The position numbers and the translations under genes were made by a program. The notes beneath the pieces are model-generated. The model saw only the letters and a list, made by a program, of their open reading frames with translations. It had not been told where the DNA came from and did no database searches. A stretch of 58,086 bases of DNA from SAR116 cluster bacterium AG-426-A06. Lineage in GTDB: Bacteria; Pseudomonadota; Alphaproteobacteria; Puniceispirillales; Marisalimonadaceae. This document shows, piece by piece, positions 51,281 to 58,086 of this stretch; position 1 is the stretch's first letter; each line of letters opens with the position of its first letter. The stretch is from the NCBI GenBank assembly GCA_003210115.1, contig QCNM01000002.1, positions 1 through 58,086 on the forward strand, in the 5' to 3' direction.

Positions 51281-51682
51281 TTATTTTTTCTGTAATGAAG
51301 CTTCTCCTTGCTTTTGATTTTCAAGTGTGAACTCTTGTCCATTTGTAAAATCAGAAACATTTTTAATCCAAGACATATCAAATCCGTCTAAACAACCAAC
51401 ATTAACTCCGAAAGCATTAGGATTTGTTTTTCTTTTATTATGAGTATTTATGCCACAAATTTTACAAAAAAAATGTTTAGCAATTTTTGTGTTCCATTGA
51501 TAAATACTCAAATAATCTTTTCCACTTTCTAAATTAAATTCGTCTTTATTGACAGTTGTCATTACATAACCTTTTCTTCAGCAATGAGAACAATTACATC
51601 TTCTAAGTTCTTTTAATTCACAATTAATAGAAAACTTTACTTTTCCACAATGACATTGACTTTTAATTTGATTTTTAGTCAT
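51281..51682 (-). pseudogene. GFA-family (glutathione-dependent formaldehyde-activating-like) gene interrupted by an in-frame UGA
   Basis: The frame from the ATG at 51682, behind a clear GAGGAAA site, encodes the N-terminal zinc motifs of the GFA/CENP-V fold: CHCG (residues 10-13) and CNCSHC (29-34). Codon 35 is UGA (51578-51580); the frame then continues without a break as RKGYVMTT and the rest of the domain, including FFCKICGINTHNKR, to a normal stop at 51281. In intact relatives the position after this cysteine triplet is usually Arg, Ser or Trp, so one base change (from TGG or CGA) explains it. An ATG at 51562 could start a truncated 93-aa fragment without the first zinc site. Family role: possible thiol-adduct handling. 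Confidence 0.8.
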
Positions 51683-51696
51683 AAAGATTTCCTCAA

Positions 51697-52596
51697 CTAA
51701 TATGAATAACCAAACTCATTATTTAGGGTATTAGCAAGTTCTGATATTTTATCATTATTGATAGATTTTAATGGTGGTCTAACATTTAACCACTCACTAA
51801 TTTTTGTTTTTTTAGCTAAGAGACCTTTTTGTGCAGGTATAGGAGCATAATCTTGAAACAACAACCTTACTTTTGTGACTTTTTTATGTAAATCTTCAGC
51901 TTTTTCCCATTCATTATTATGACAAAAATTTATAACTTTTGATATATCACCTCCGTTTAAATTTGCAGTAGCTGATATACATCCTGGAGCTCCAAGCTTT
52001 ATTGCTTCAATTACTGGTAACTCTGCACCTGGATAAACAACAAGGTCATCTATCCCTAATAGAGATTTTGTATTTTCCCAATTACCTGAACTATCTTTGA
52101 TTCCAACAACAATATCAGGATAAGATTTTTTAAGTTTTGATACTAAATCAATTGAAAGTCCAACTCCGGAAACTTGAGGTATATGGTATAAATAAATCTT
52201 AAGTTTATTGTGATTAATTTCTTCAATTAATTTTTCAAAATAATCAAATAGACCTTCATCACTCATACCTTTGAAATAAAAAGGTGGTAATGTCATAACA
52301 CCATGGCAACCTAGATCTAGTGCATGTTTACTAATCATTACAGTATCTGGAAAATTACATAAACCTGTACCAGGAATTAGTTGATCAGCTTTAATACCAC
52401 TATTTAATAACCCTTCTAGTGCATTTATCCTTTCTTTATTACTCAGAGATAAAGCCTCACCAGTTGTACCAAAAGGAGCTAATCCAGAGCATCCATTTTC
52501 AAGTAAATCATGAGCAAGGTCATTATACATGTTTTGATTAAATTTCAAGTCATTATCAAATGGGGATAGAATGGGTGCAATTAATCCTTTTATCAA
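51697..52596 (-). CDS. Dihydrodipicolinate synthase family aldolase/lyase (DapA-like)
   Basis: Class I aldolase of the DapA/NanA superfamily. The fold begins LIAPILSPFDNDLKF, has the GTTGE phosphate-like loop (FGTTGEALSLS), the catalytic Tyr in YLYHIPQVSG and the Schiff-base Lys in VVGIKDSSGNW. Length 299 aa. The start is TTG at 52596 supported by GGAGGT four bases before it. DapA itself is less likely because the second motif and gene context differ; keto-sugar-acid or hydroxy-ketoacid cleavage is more probable. It lies 9 bp after the AbrB-type permease gene, so transport and cleavage of one substrate are suggested. Confidence 0.87.
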   Translation of the reverse strand: MIKGLIAPILSPFDNDLKFNQNMYNDLAHDLLENGCSGLAPFGTTGEALSLSNKERINALEGLLNSGIKADQLIPGTGLCNFPDTVMISKHALDLGCHGVMTLPPFYFKGMSDEGLFDYFEKLIEEINHNKLKIYLYHIPQVSGVGLSIDLVSKLKKSYPDIVVGIKDSSGNWENTKSLLGIDDLVVYPGAELPVIEAIKLGAPGCISATANLNGGDISKVINFCHNNEWEKAEDLHKKVTKVRLLFQDYAPIPAQKGLLAKKTKISEWLNVRPPLKSINNDKISELANTLNNEFGYSY

Positions 52597-52605
52597 AGAT
52601 ACCTC

Positions 52606-53670
52606 CTAGATGTTATTCCTTTGTTTTACCATTAATTTAAATTTTGGATACAAAAATTTTTGTGCCAATCCTAAAATTATTACTACAACTGACAATCTAA
52701 ATAAATGGTGTGTAATTACAAATGCTGGTTCAATATTTAATAAAAAAGCTAGTAATCCCATTTCATTTACACCACCAGGAGCAAATGCTAGAAAAATTGC
52801 AGCTGGAGTTATTTCTGAAATTAATTTTACAATCAAGATGAAAGGTAATAATGATATAATTAAAGTTATTACTACTGAAACTGAATGACCAATATACTTT
52901 CCAGCAATTTTCCAACTTAATCCGTTGAAATTGCTACCAAAGAAACTTCCAGATACCAACTGTGCAAAAATTACCACTGTTATAGACATTTCAATTTTGT
53001 AAATTTCAAAAATGCTTACAATTGCACTTAACATTAGTGGTCCAAATAATCTAGGGCCAGGTAATTTTATAATTCTACCAATAAAAATACCTAAATATAC
53101 TATCACGAATAAAATAATTAAATTAATCAGATCTAAATCCATTATTGGCCAAATAGCTTCTCTTTTAAAAGACCCTGGAAACGATATCAAAATTAATGAT
53201 GGAATTGTAAATACTGTTAAGAAAATTCTAATCATATGAATTATCCCGACTTGTTTAGAATCTGCGCCACATTCTTCAGCACCCAAAACCATTTCGAGAA
53301 GTCCGCCAGGTGAAGCAATAAAAAATGCTTCTGGTTTTTCAATTTTTCTAATTTTATGAAGTACTAAAAATGTTATAAAAAATGCAAAAGGTATATATAG
53401 AGCTAATAATAATAGGGTGAAAAACCACGTTTCTACATTATCAAGAATTGAGGAATCAAAAGATCCTCCCAACCAAACTCCAAGGACACCAATAAATGGA
53501 TTTCTGAATTTTGGTGGTATTAAAACATTGACTTTAAATAAAGCAAAGATTGCTACTAAAAACGCAGGCCCTAAAACCCATGGTAGAGGAAGTAATAAAT
53601 AGTTAAAAATACTTCCGCCAATAAAGCCAATAAGTAGTGTGTATAATATATATTTTATTGATGTTAATAT
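52606..53670 (-). CDS. AbrB/AmoA-like family membrane transporter with no canonical start codon
   Basis: Integral membrane protein of the AbrB family with repeated motifs ASPGGLLEMVLGAEECGAD and FAPGGVNEMGLLAFLLNIEP. The first canonical start codon in frame is a TTG at 53472 (288 aa), but the frame continues upstream with family-like sequence (LLIGFIGGSIFNYLLLPLPW, then VLGPAFLVAIFALFK and GVLGVWLGG), which restores the usual ~350 aa. The stop-to-stop frame starts after a TAG (53680-53682); the earliest candidate codons are non-canonical (ATA at 53670, 53658). An ATG at 53712 is in frame but cut off by that TAG after ten codons. Operon with the DapA-like lyase. Confidence 0.78.
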   Translation of the reverse strand: MLTSIKYILYTLLIGFIGGSIFNYLLLPLPWVLGPAFLVAIFALFKVNVLIPPKFRNPFIGVLGVWLGGSFDSSILDNVETWFFTLLLLALYIPFAFFITFLVLHKIRKIEKPEAFFIASPGGLLEMVLGAEECGADSKQVGIIHMIRIFLTVFTIPSLILISFPGSFKREAIWPIMDLDLINLIILFVIVYLGIFIGRIIKLPGPRLFGPLMLSAIVSIFEIYKIEMSITVVIFAQLVSGSFFGSNFNGLSWKIAGKYIGHSVSVVITLIISLLPFILIVKLISEITPAAIFLAFAPGGVNEMGLLAFLLNIEPAFVITHHLFRLSVVVIILGLAQKFLYPKFKLMVKQRNNI

Positions 53671-53681
53671 TTTATTTCTCT

Positions 53682-53706
53682 AAGTTATTAACGGAAAGTT
53701 ATTAAC
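53682..53706. repeat. Direct repeat AAGTTATTAAC in the divergent promoter region
   Basis: AAGTTATTAAC occurs at 53682-53692 and again at 53696-53706 with a 14-bp period, between the AbrB-type gene and the malate/lactate dehydrogenase gene. It could be a tandem binding site for a regulator acting on both. Confidence 0.4.
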
Positions 53707-53747
53707 TAACATAATTAAAAAAAAATTAAATGGAAAGAATTCGTTAA

Positions 53748-54857
53748 ATGGATAATCAATTTAGAGTAAATGTCAGGGATGCCGAAATATTAATATCTGA
53801 GATTTTTGAAAAAAAAGGTTGTATTAAAGAAGAAGCAAATCTTATTTCTAAAAGATTATGCCTTTCAAACCTAAAAGGCCACGATAGTCATGGGATTGTA
53901 AGAGTTCCTCGATATTGTGATTGGGTTGATGAAGGGAAAGTTTTTCCTAATAAACAACATTCTTTAATTTTAGATTCTGGTGCTCTTGCTTTGATAGACG
54001 CTAATCAGGGTTTTGGTCAAATCATGGGTGAAAAATCTGTTCAGGAGGGTACTAATAGAGCAAAAAATCATGGAATCGCTCTCATTGGATTGAAAAATTC
54101 AGGTCACCTTGGCAGAATTGGCGATTGGTCAGAATTAGCTGCTGACAAAAATTGTGTTTCTTTACACTTTGTTAATGTAAGAGGTAGTTTGTTAGTAGCC
54201 CCTTATGGTGGTTCAGATAGACGAGGAAGTACATCTCCACTATCAATTGGAATTCCTGTAAAAGGAAAAGAACATGTAATTTTAGATATGGCAACATCTA
54301 CTGTTGCTGAGGGCAAAGCTTTAGTTGCTCAAAAAGGTGGTAAAAAATTACCTATGAGTGCTTTAATCGACAACTTAGGAAATCTTACAAATAATACAGA
54401 AGCTTTATATGGTAAAATTGGACCAGATGACGTTCCAAATCCAGATAAAGGAGATGGTGCAATAACAGCATTTGGTATGCATAAAGGTTCAGGTATTAAT
54501 TATATGATGGAGATTTTAGGTGGGGCACTCACAAGTAATGATACGTGTGCAATTGATCATAAAAATATTAGACCATTTGCAAACGGTATGCTTTCTATTT
54601 ACATAGATGTCGAAAAGTTTGTTGATGTAGATTATTTCTCAAAAGAAGTTCAGGCTTATTCTAACTTTGTAAGATCATCACCTCCAGCTGAAGGTGTTGA
54701 AAAAGTTATGATACCTGGTGATAACGAAAAAAAAATCTATAAAGATAGAATGCAAAAAGGAATTCCTATTGCTCAAGAAGCATGGAATTTAATTACGTTA
54801 AGAGCAAAAAGTTTAGGTGTTGAAGATTTAAATAGATTTCAAAATGCTATTTTATAA
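53748..54857 (+). CDS. Malate/L-lactate dehydrogenase family protein (type-2, Ldh2-like)
   Basis: NAD(P)-dependent dehydrogenase of the type-2 malate/L-lactate family, which also includes ureidoglycolate and sulfolactate dehydrogenases. Conserved segments are GHDSHGIVRVPRYC near residue 45, LIDANQGFGQIMGEKSV, GLKNSGHLGRIGDWSELA, MATSTVAEGKALVAQKGG and the C-terminal VEKVMIPGDNEKK. Length 369 aa. Divergent from the AbrB-type transporter with a direct repeat between; the transporter, DapA-like lyase and this dehydrogenase could form one catabolic set. Substrate unknown. Confidence 0.9.
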   Translation: MDNQFRVNVRDAEILISEIFEKKGCIKEEANLISKRLCLSNLKGHDSHGIVRVPRYCDWVDEGKVFPNKQHSLILDSGALALIDANQGFGQIMGEKSVQEGTNRAKNHGIALIGLKNSGHLGRIGDWSELAADKNCVSLHFVNVRGSLLVAPYGGSDRRGSTSPLSIGIPVKGKEHVILDMATSTVAEGKALVAQKGGKKLPMSALIDNLGNLTNNTEALYGKIGPDDVPNPDKGDGAITAFGMHKGSGINYMMEILGGALTSNDTCAIDHKNIRPFANGMLSIYIDVEKFVDVDYFSKEVQAYSNFVRSSPPAEGVEKVMIPGDNEKKIYKDRMQKGIPIAQEAWNLITLRAKSLGVEDLNRFQNAIL

Positions 54858-54880
54858 ATTGTTAACTTTAGCAATTATTA

Positions 54881-54899
54881 TTGATTAAAATTTAATCAA
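54881..54899. promoter_or_regulatory. 19-bp palindromic operator (copy 1)
   Basis: TTGATTAAAATTTAATCAA is a perfect 9-1-9 palindrome, 93 bp before the ABC permease gene. A near copy with the same length occurs at 57902-57920. Half-sites of this type are typical for GntR- or LacI-like dimers; the regulator is not encoded in the window. Confidence 0.6.
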
Positions 54900-54991
54900 A
54901 AACGATTTAATAATTAAAATAATTAAAATGTTGAATAAAAAGCAATCACATTAACATCATTATACATTAGGGTAACTTATTTGGTGTGTAT

Positions 54992-55669
54992 ATGTTTGAG
55001 TTAAGATTTTTTGAAATTTATCGATCTCAAGAGTACTTATCTCTATTACTTGATGGCATCTTGGTAAGCACAGCTCTAACAATATTTGGTGGTATATTCG
55101 GATTTATTATTGCTTTTATATTAGCAGCTTTAATTTATTGGAGAGTTTTCGGCATAAGTTTTATAAGTACTTGTTATGTAGATTTCATAAGAAATACTCC
55201 ATTAATTGTACAAATATTTTTTATAACTTTTGGCCTACCAGCTCTTTTTGGTTATGTATGGCCTTTTTGGTGTCACGCTTTATTAGCCTTAACAATTAAT
55301 TTCTCAGGATATTTTGCAGAAATATTAAGAAGTGGTTACGAGTCAACACCTAATGGACAAATTGAAGCTGCTTCTGCTTTAAATCTAAACAAAAATATAG
55401 TTTTTAGAAAAATAATATTGCCACAAACTATTATTAAAATGTTTCCATCATTATCTAGCCAATTCATATTTATTTTTCTAACAACAGGTATAATATCCGA
55501 GATAGGAGTTACAGATTTAACACATGCTGGACTTTTTATAGACAGTAGGATTTTTCGATCATTTGAAATATTTATTGTACTTACTTTTCTATATATAATT
55601 ATGTCTCTAGTTTACAAATCATGTTTAGAAATAATTTTTAAAATTTCACTTGGTAAAAGAGCTTTGTAA
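54992..55669 (+). CDS. Amino-acid ABC transporter permease
   Basis: Inner-membrane permease of the HisM/GlnP family with about five TM segments: starts MFELRFFEIYRSQEYLSLLL with LLDGILVSTALTIFGG, shows FIRNTPLIVQIFFITFGLP and the EAA loop ESTPNGQIEAASALNLNKN. Length 226 aa. The frame starts at a GTG 6 bp upstream, but the ATG at 54992 is the better start. Its stop overlaps the next permease ATG (TAATGG). A palindromic operator lies about 93 bp upstream. Confidence 0.9.
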   Translation: MFELRFFEIYRSQEYLSLLLDGILVSTALTIFGGIFGFIIAFILAALIYWRVFGISFISTCYVDFIRNTPLIVQIFFITFGLPALFGYVWPFWCHALLALTINFSGYFAEILRSGYESTPNGQIEAASALNLNKNIVFRKIILPQTIIKMFPSLSSQFIFIFLTTGIISEIGVTDLTHAGLFIDSRIFRSFEIFIVLTFLYIIMSLVYKSCLEIIFKISLGKRAL

Positions 55670-56352
55670 TGGAAGGTTTATTAATAAACATTTTAGGCAA
55701 GCCTGAAGGTATCATTATATCCCAATTAATTGCAGCTTGTAGATTTACGATATACTTATCTCTAATTGCTTTTGTAGGTGGCGGAATTTTAGGAATTTTG
55801 ATTACTTTTTTAAGAATAATTCCAAATAAGCTCTTAAATAAATTAAGTTTTTCTTATGTTTGGTTGTTTCAATCTGTTCCGCTTTTGATGCTTTTATTTT
55901 TGTCAGGTTTAGGCGTTCCTAGATTGCTTGGGTATGATATAGATCCTTGGATAGCTGCTACATTATCCTTAGTCATTTTCACATCAGCCTATCTATCTGA
56001 AGTTTGGAGAGGTTCAATTATCGCTGTATCTAAAGGTCAATGGGAAGCAGCAAGAAGTATAAATTTAAATTTTACACTAAGCTTAGTTTTGATAATTATA
56101 CCTCAAGCTTTTAAATATAGTGTAGCACCAACTATAAGTTTTTTAATACAGATAATTAAAGGAACTTCTTTAGCTTATATCATAGGATTTCAAGATCTTA
56201 TGTTATTAGGAAAGAGATGGGCAAATGCTCCTGTTCCAGGATCAGAACCTTTTATAATCTTTCCAATTATGGCAGTAATGTATTTCTGTCTTTGTTATCC
56301 TCTAGCTGTTTATGCAAAGCATTTAGAGAAAAAAATATTAATAAATAATTAA
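55669..56352 (+). CDS. Amino-acid ABC transporter permease
   Basis: Second permease of the same transporter: RFTIYLSLIAFVGGGILG at the N-terminal TM, FSYVWLFQSVPLLMLLFLSG and the EAA loop SKGQWEAARSINLNFTL. Length 227 aa. The ATG overlaps the previous stop. The binding protein follows after 19 bp. No ATP-binding subunit follows or precedes it in the window, so the ATPase must be encoded elsewhere or shared with another transporter. Confidence 0.9.
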   Translation: MEGLLINILGKPEGIIISQLIAACRFTIYLSLIAFVGGGILGILITFLRIIPNKLLNKLSFSYVWLFQSVPLLMLLFLSGLGVPRLLGYDIDPWIAATLSLVIFTSAYLSEVWRGSIIAVSKGQWEAARSINLNFTLSLVLIIIPQAFKYSVAPTISFLIQIIKGTSLAYIIGFQDLMLLGKRWANAPVPGSEPFIIFPIMAVMYFCLCYPLAVYAKHLEKKILINN

Positions 56353-56371
56353 ATTAGTGAAAGGAGAAATT

Positions 56372-57148
56372 ATGTTAAAATTAATTAAATTATTTTTTGT
56401 ATTCCTCACATTTACTTTAAGTTCTGCATTTGCAGATTTAAGTGATATATTGAAAAAAGGTGAGGTAAAAATTGCAGTACCTGAAGCTTTTCCTCCATTT
56501 GGTGCTGTTGGAAAATCTGGCGAGCATGAAGGTTATGATGTCGACGTTGCCAAGTTAATCGCAAAAGATTTGGGTGTGAAGTTAAAGATAGTTCCAGTTG
56601 TATCTAAACAAAGAATCCCTTTTTTAGAAACTGATAAAGTTGATTTAGTCATATCCACAATGGGTGCCAATCCAAAGAGAGCGAAATCAATAAATTTTTC
56701 AAGTGCTTATGCTCCTTTTTACTCTGGTGTATTTGCACCGTCCTCCATTAAGATCAATTCATATGCAGATTTAGACGGTTTAACTGTAGGAGTTACAGGT
56801 GGAACCTTAGAAGACTTAGAATTGACTAAACGAGCTCCTAAAGGAACAAAAATCACTAGATTTGGAGATAATGCTGCAACTTTAAGTGCTATAAAGTCAA
56901 AGCAAGTTCAGGTATTAGTCTCTGGTAATACAGCGGCAGCATCTATAACAGAAAGTGATCCCAACTTTGATTTGCAAAGAAAGTTTATTATTAAAGATAG
57001 CCCTTGTTTTATCGGAGTAAAAAAAGGAAACGAAGATCTTTTAAGATGGGTAAATGTTTTTATACTTCATAAAAAATTAGGTGGAGATCTTAACAAAATA
57101 TCTAATAAATGGTTAGGTCAAGATTTACCACCGTTGCCATCATTATAA
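56372..57148 (+). CDS. Amino-acid ABC transporter substrate-binding protein (family 3)
   Basis: Periplasmic solute-binding protein of the polar-amino-acid type (SBP family 3). The signal peptide LKLIKLFFVFLTFTLSSAFA is cleaved before DLSDIL; the fold continues IAVPEAFPPFGAVGKSGEHEGYDVDVAKLIAKDLG and TGGTLEDLELTKRAPKGTK; the Arg/Asp pair that binds the alpha-amino and carboxyl groups lies in the ISTMGANPKRAKSINFS region. The frame begins at a GTG (56357), but the ATG at 56372 is preceded by AAGGAG. Length 258 aa. Ligand unknown. A hairpin follows the stop. Confidence 0.9.
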   Translation: MLKLIKLFFVFLTFTLSSAFADLSDILKKGEVKIAVPEAFPPFGAVGKSGEHEGYDVDVAKLIAKDLGVKLKIVPVVSKQRIPFLETDKVDLVISTMGANPKRAKSINFSSAYAPFYSGVFAPSSIKINSYADLDGLTVGVTGGTLEDLELTKRAPKGTKITRFGDNAATLSAIKSKQVQVLVSGNTAAASITESDPNFDLQRKFIIKDSPCFIGVKKGNEDLLRWVNVFILHKKLGGDLNKISNKWLGQDLPPLPSL

Positions 57149-57162
57149 ATTTGAAAAATATA

Positions 57163-57188
57163 GCCTAATCTATTAATTTAGATTAGGC
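57163..57188 (+). terminator. Stem-loop after the ABC transporter operon
   Basis: Perfect 10-bp stem GCCTAATCTA / TAGATTAGGC around TTAATT, starting 14 bp after the binding-protein stop. There is no T-tract directly after it on the plus strand, so it may be a weak terminator, a processing hairpin stabilising the upstream mRNA, or a regulatory element for DUF1989. Confidence 0.4.
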
Positions 57189-57194
57189 ATACTT

Positions 57195-57857
57195 ATGATA
57201 GAAAATACAACAATACCAGCTGGTCATGGCAAAGCATTCATTTTAAATAAATCACAAACTATATCTGTTATTAATACATATGGAACACAAGTTGTTGATT
57301 GTTGGGCTTTTAATAAAGCGAACACAAATGAATACATGTCAATGGAAGCTAGCAGAGTTTGGTCTCAAAGATTAAATCCTATACTAGGTGACACGTTTGT
57401 AACCAATAAAAGAAATAAAATTCTTACAATTGTTGAAGATACATCTCCTGGCATTCACGATACTTTCATGGCAGCATGCGATGAAAAAAGATATAATTTA
57501 TTAGGTGTAAAAAAATATCATAGAAATTGCTGCGATAATCTTATTGAAGCCCTTAAAGAATATGAAATTAATTATAATAAACCTATACTTGCATCATTTA
57601 ATATATTTATGAATATTGAGGTACAAGAGGATAAAAAAACATTAAAAACTCTGCCTACAGTAACCAGTCCAGGTGATAAAATTACTTTAAGAGCAGAGAT
57701 GGATTGTTATGTTGTATTTTCATCTTGTCCACAAGATATTGTGAAAATTCAGGGTGAATTTGATAATGAACCAAAAAGTGTTGAAATTGAAATTAATCAA
57801 GATGTTCAAACATTTAGTGAAATAAAGACTACAAATACATGGGTACCGAAGACATAG
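57195..57857 (+). CDS. DUF1989 family protein (urea carboxylase-associated type)
   Basis: Protein of the DUF1989 family, often next to urea carboxylase/allophanate hydrolase genes and ABC transporters for nitrogen compounds. Seen: the start MIENTTIPAGHGKAFILN, TYGTQVVDCWAFN, MSMEASR, and the Cys-rich segment KKYHRNCCDNLIEAL with PGDKITLRAEMDCYVVFSSC. Length 220 aa. Function is unproven; it may be a metal-dependent aminohydrolase-like enzyme acting on a urea-type compound taken up by the neighbouring transporter (inference from context). Confidence 0.85.
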   Translation: MIENTTIPAGHGKAFILNKSQTISVINTYGTQVVDCWAFNKANTNEYMSMEASRVWSQRLNPILGDTFVTNKRNKILTIVEDTSPGIHDTFMAACDEKRYNLLGVKKYHRNCCDNLIEALKEYEINYNKPILASFNIFMNIEVQEDKKTLKTLPTVTSPGDKITLRAEMDCYVVFSSCPQDIVKIQGEFDNEPKSVEIEINQDVQTFSEIKTTNTWVPKT

Positions 57858-57901
57858 TTAATTTTGTTATTCAAATCAAAATAAATTTCGTAATTATTAA
57901 T

Positions 57902-57920
57902 TTGATCAATTTTTAATCAT
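57902..57920. promoter_or_regulatory. 19-bp operator (copy 2)
   Basis: TTGATCAATTTTTAATCAT agrees with the perfect palindrome at 54881-54899 in 15 of 19 positions, with the same half-site spacing, and lies 75 bp before the next transporter gene. One regulator for both units is the simplest reading. Confidence 0.5.
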
Positions 57921-57995
57921 TTGTTTTATCAATTTAGATTTATGGTGCTATAGTAATTTCTTGATTATAGAGTTATCCTATGAAAGGAGAATGTT

Positions 57996-58086
57996 ATGAA
58001 AGCATTTAATATATTTATTTCAACTTTAATCTTTTTTATCTCAAGTTTAGCTCATGCAAATGAAAAGATTAAATTTTCACTTGATT
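57996..58086 (+). CDS. Start of a periplasmic solute-binding protein (3' end outside window)
   Basis: The first 30 codons are seen: a signal peptide FNIFISTLIFFISSLAHA cleaved before NEKIKFSLD. AAAGGAG lies 7 bp before the ATG. The mature start KIKFSLD resembles NMT1/ThiY/SsuA-type binding proteins (thiamine precursors, sulfonates, nitrate), but too little is visible to decide. A 138-bp gap before it holds operator copy 2 and no gene. Confidence 0.55.
   Translation, partial: MKAFNIFISTLIFFISSLAHANEKIKFSLD

Noticed and set aside
51578-51580. UGA in the GFA gene as selenocysteine or Trp recoding
   Set aside because: TGA ends several intact genes here and TGG is used for Trp throughout; no selenocysteine insertion structure or sel genes are visible, so a nonsense change is simpler.

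Overview
This 58-kb window is strongly AT-rich and extremely gene-dense. About 67 genes are packed with no gene-free stretch longer than roughly 140 bp, neighbours often overlap by 1-20 bp, and convergent genes abut or overlap at their stops. No rRNA, tRNA, insertion sequence, phage gene or CRISPR array is visible. The gene set (MbfA-type ferritin/VIT iron exporter, Fur lacking the CxxC zinc site, Pal, ABC transporters, many CaiB-type CoA transferases, crotonases, SDRs, DUF1989, GFA, AbrB-type permease) fits a free-living, streamlined marine alphaproteobacterium with Pelagibacter/HIMB59/AEGEAN-like habits. That placement is inferred from gene content and base composition, not computed.

Layout. 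1-7.2 kb: 5'-truncated NudC, an old yellow enzyme, a K+ channel, an SDR, a nitroreductase, an alpha/beta hydrolase and a CoA-transferase/crotonase pair. 7.2-14 kb: a GMC oxidoreductase, then an SRAP DNA-protein crosslink protein, a GT2 glycosyltransferase, an unknown 270-aa protein coupled to a spore-photoproduct-lyase-like radical SAM protein, an SDR and a rhodanese, followed by Pal with a small partner. 14-19.4 kb: a self-controlled-looking HTH regulator with an SDR and a glyoxalase-fold protein, then tartrate/D-malate-type and L-lactate-type dehydrogenases and an esterase. 19.4-24.8 kb: a 10-TM putative Mn/heavy-metal transporter, a GAF protein, an unknown 103-aa protein, a DhlA-like dehalogenase, DUF952, a GT4 glycosyltransferase and a GST. 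24.8-31.7 kb: glycerate 2-kinase, PaaG-like crotonase, lytic transglycosylase, nitroreductase, MFS, metallo-beta-lactamase-fold hydrolase and a domain-swapped photolyase/cryptochrome relative. 31.8-41.4 kb: CoA transferase with MFS and a Gate-domain membrane protein, SDR, esterase, SCP2-type thiolase, SixA, crotonase and a coupled pair of acyl-CoA dehydrogenases.

41.5-44.8 kb is an acid-sugar/hydroxyacid block (RraA-like, 3-oxo-tetronate kinase-like, small monooxygenase fold, D-malate/isopropylmalate-type dehydrogenase). 44.9-50 kb is an iron block: mbfA (iron export/storage), fbpA (ferric iron binding) behind a promoter carrying two tandem Fur boxes, fur itself, and the fbpB permease; fbpC is not here. 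50-58 kb: a threonine-synthase-like PLP enzyme, a GFA gene with an in-frame UGA, a DapA-family lyase with an AbrB-type permease that has no normal start codon, a type-2 malate/lactate dehydrogenase, an amino-acid ABC transporter lacking its ATPase, DUF1989, and the start of a second solute-binding protein. The two transporter units carry near-identical 19-bp palindromic operators.

Together the window suggests a cell living on dissolved organic acids, acyl compounds and sugar acids, using CoA activation and beta-oxidation-type steps, with tight iron control and several light/UV-damage related proteins. The least explained items are the radical SAM/unknown pair, the permuted photolyase relative, the two genes with broken or missing translation signals, and the shared operator near the right end.
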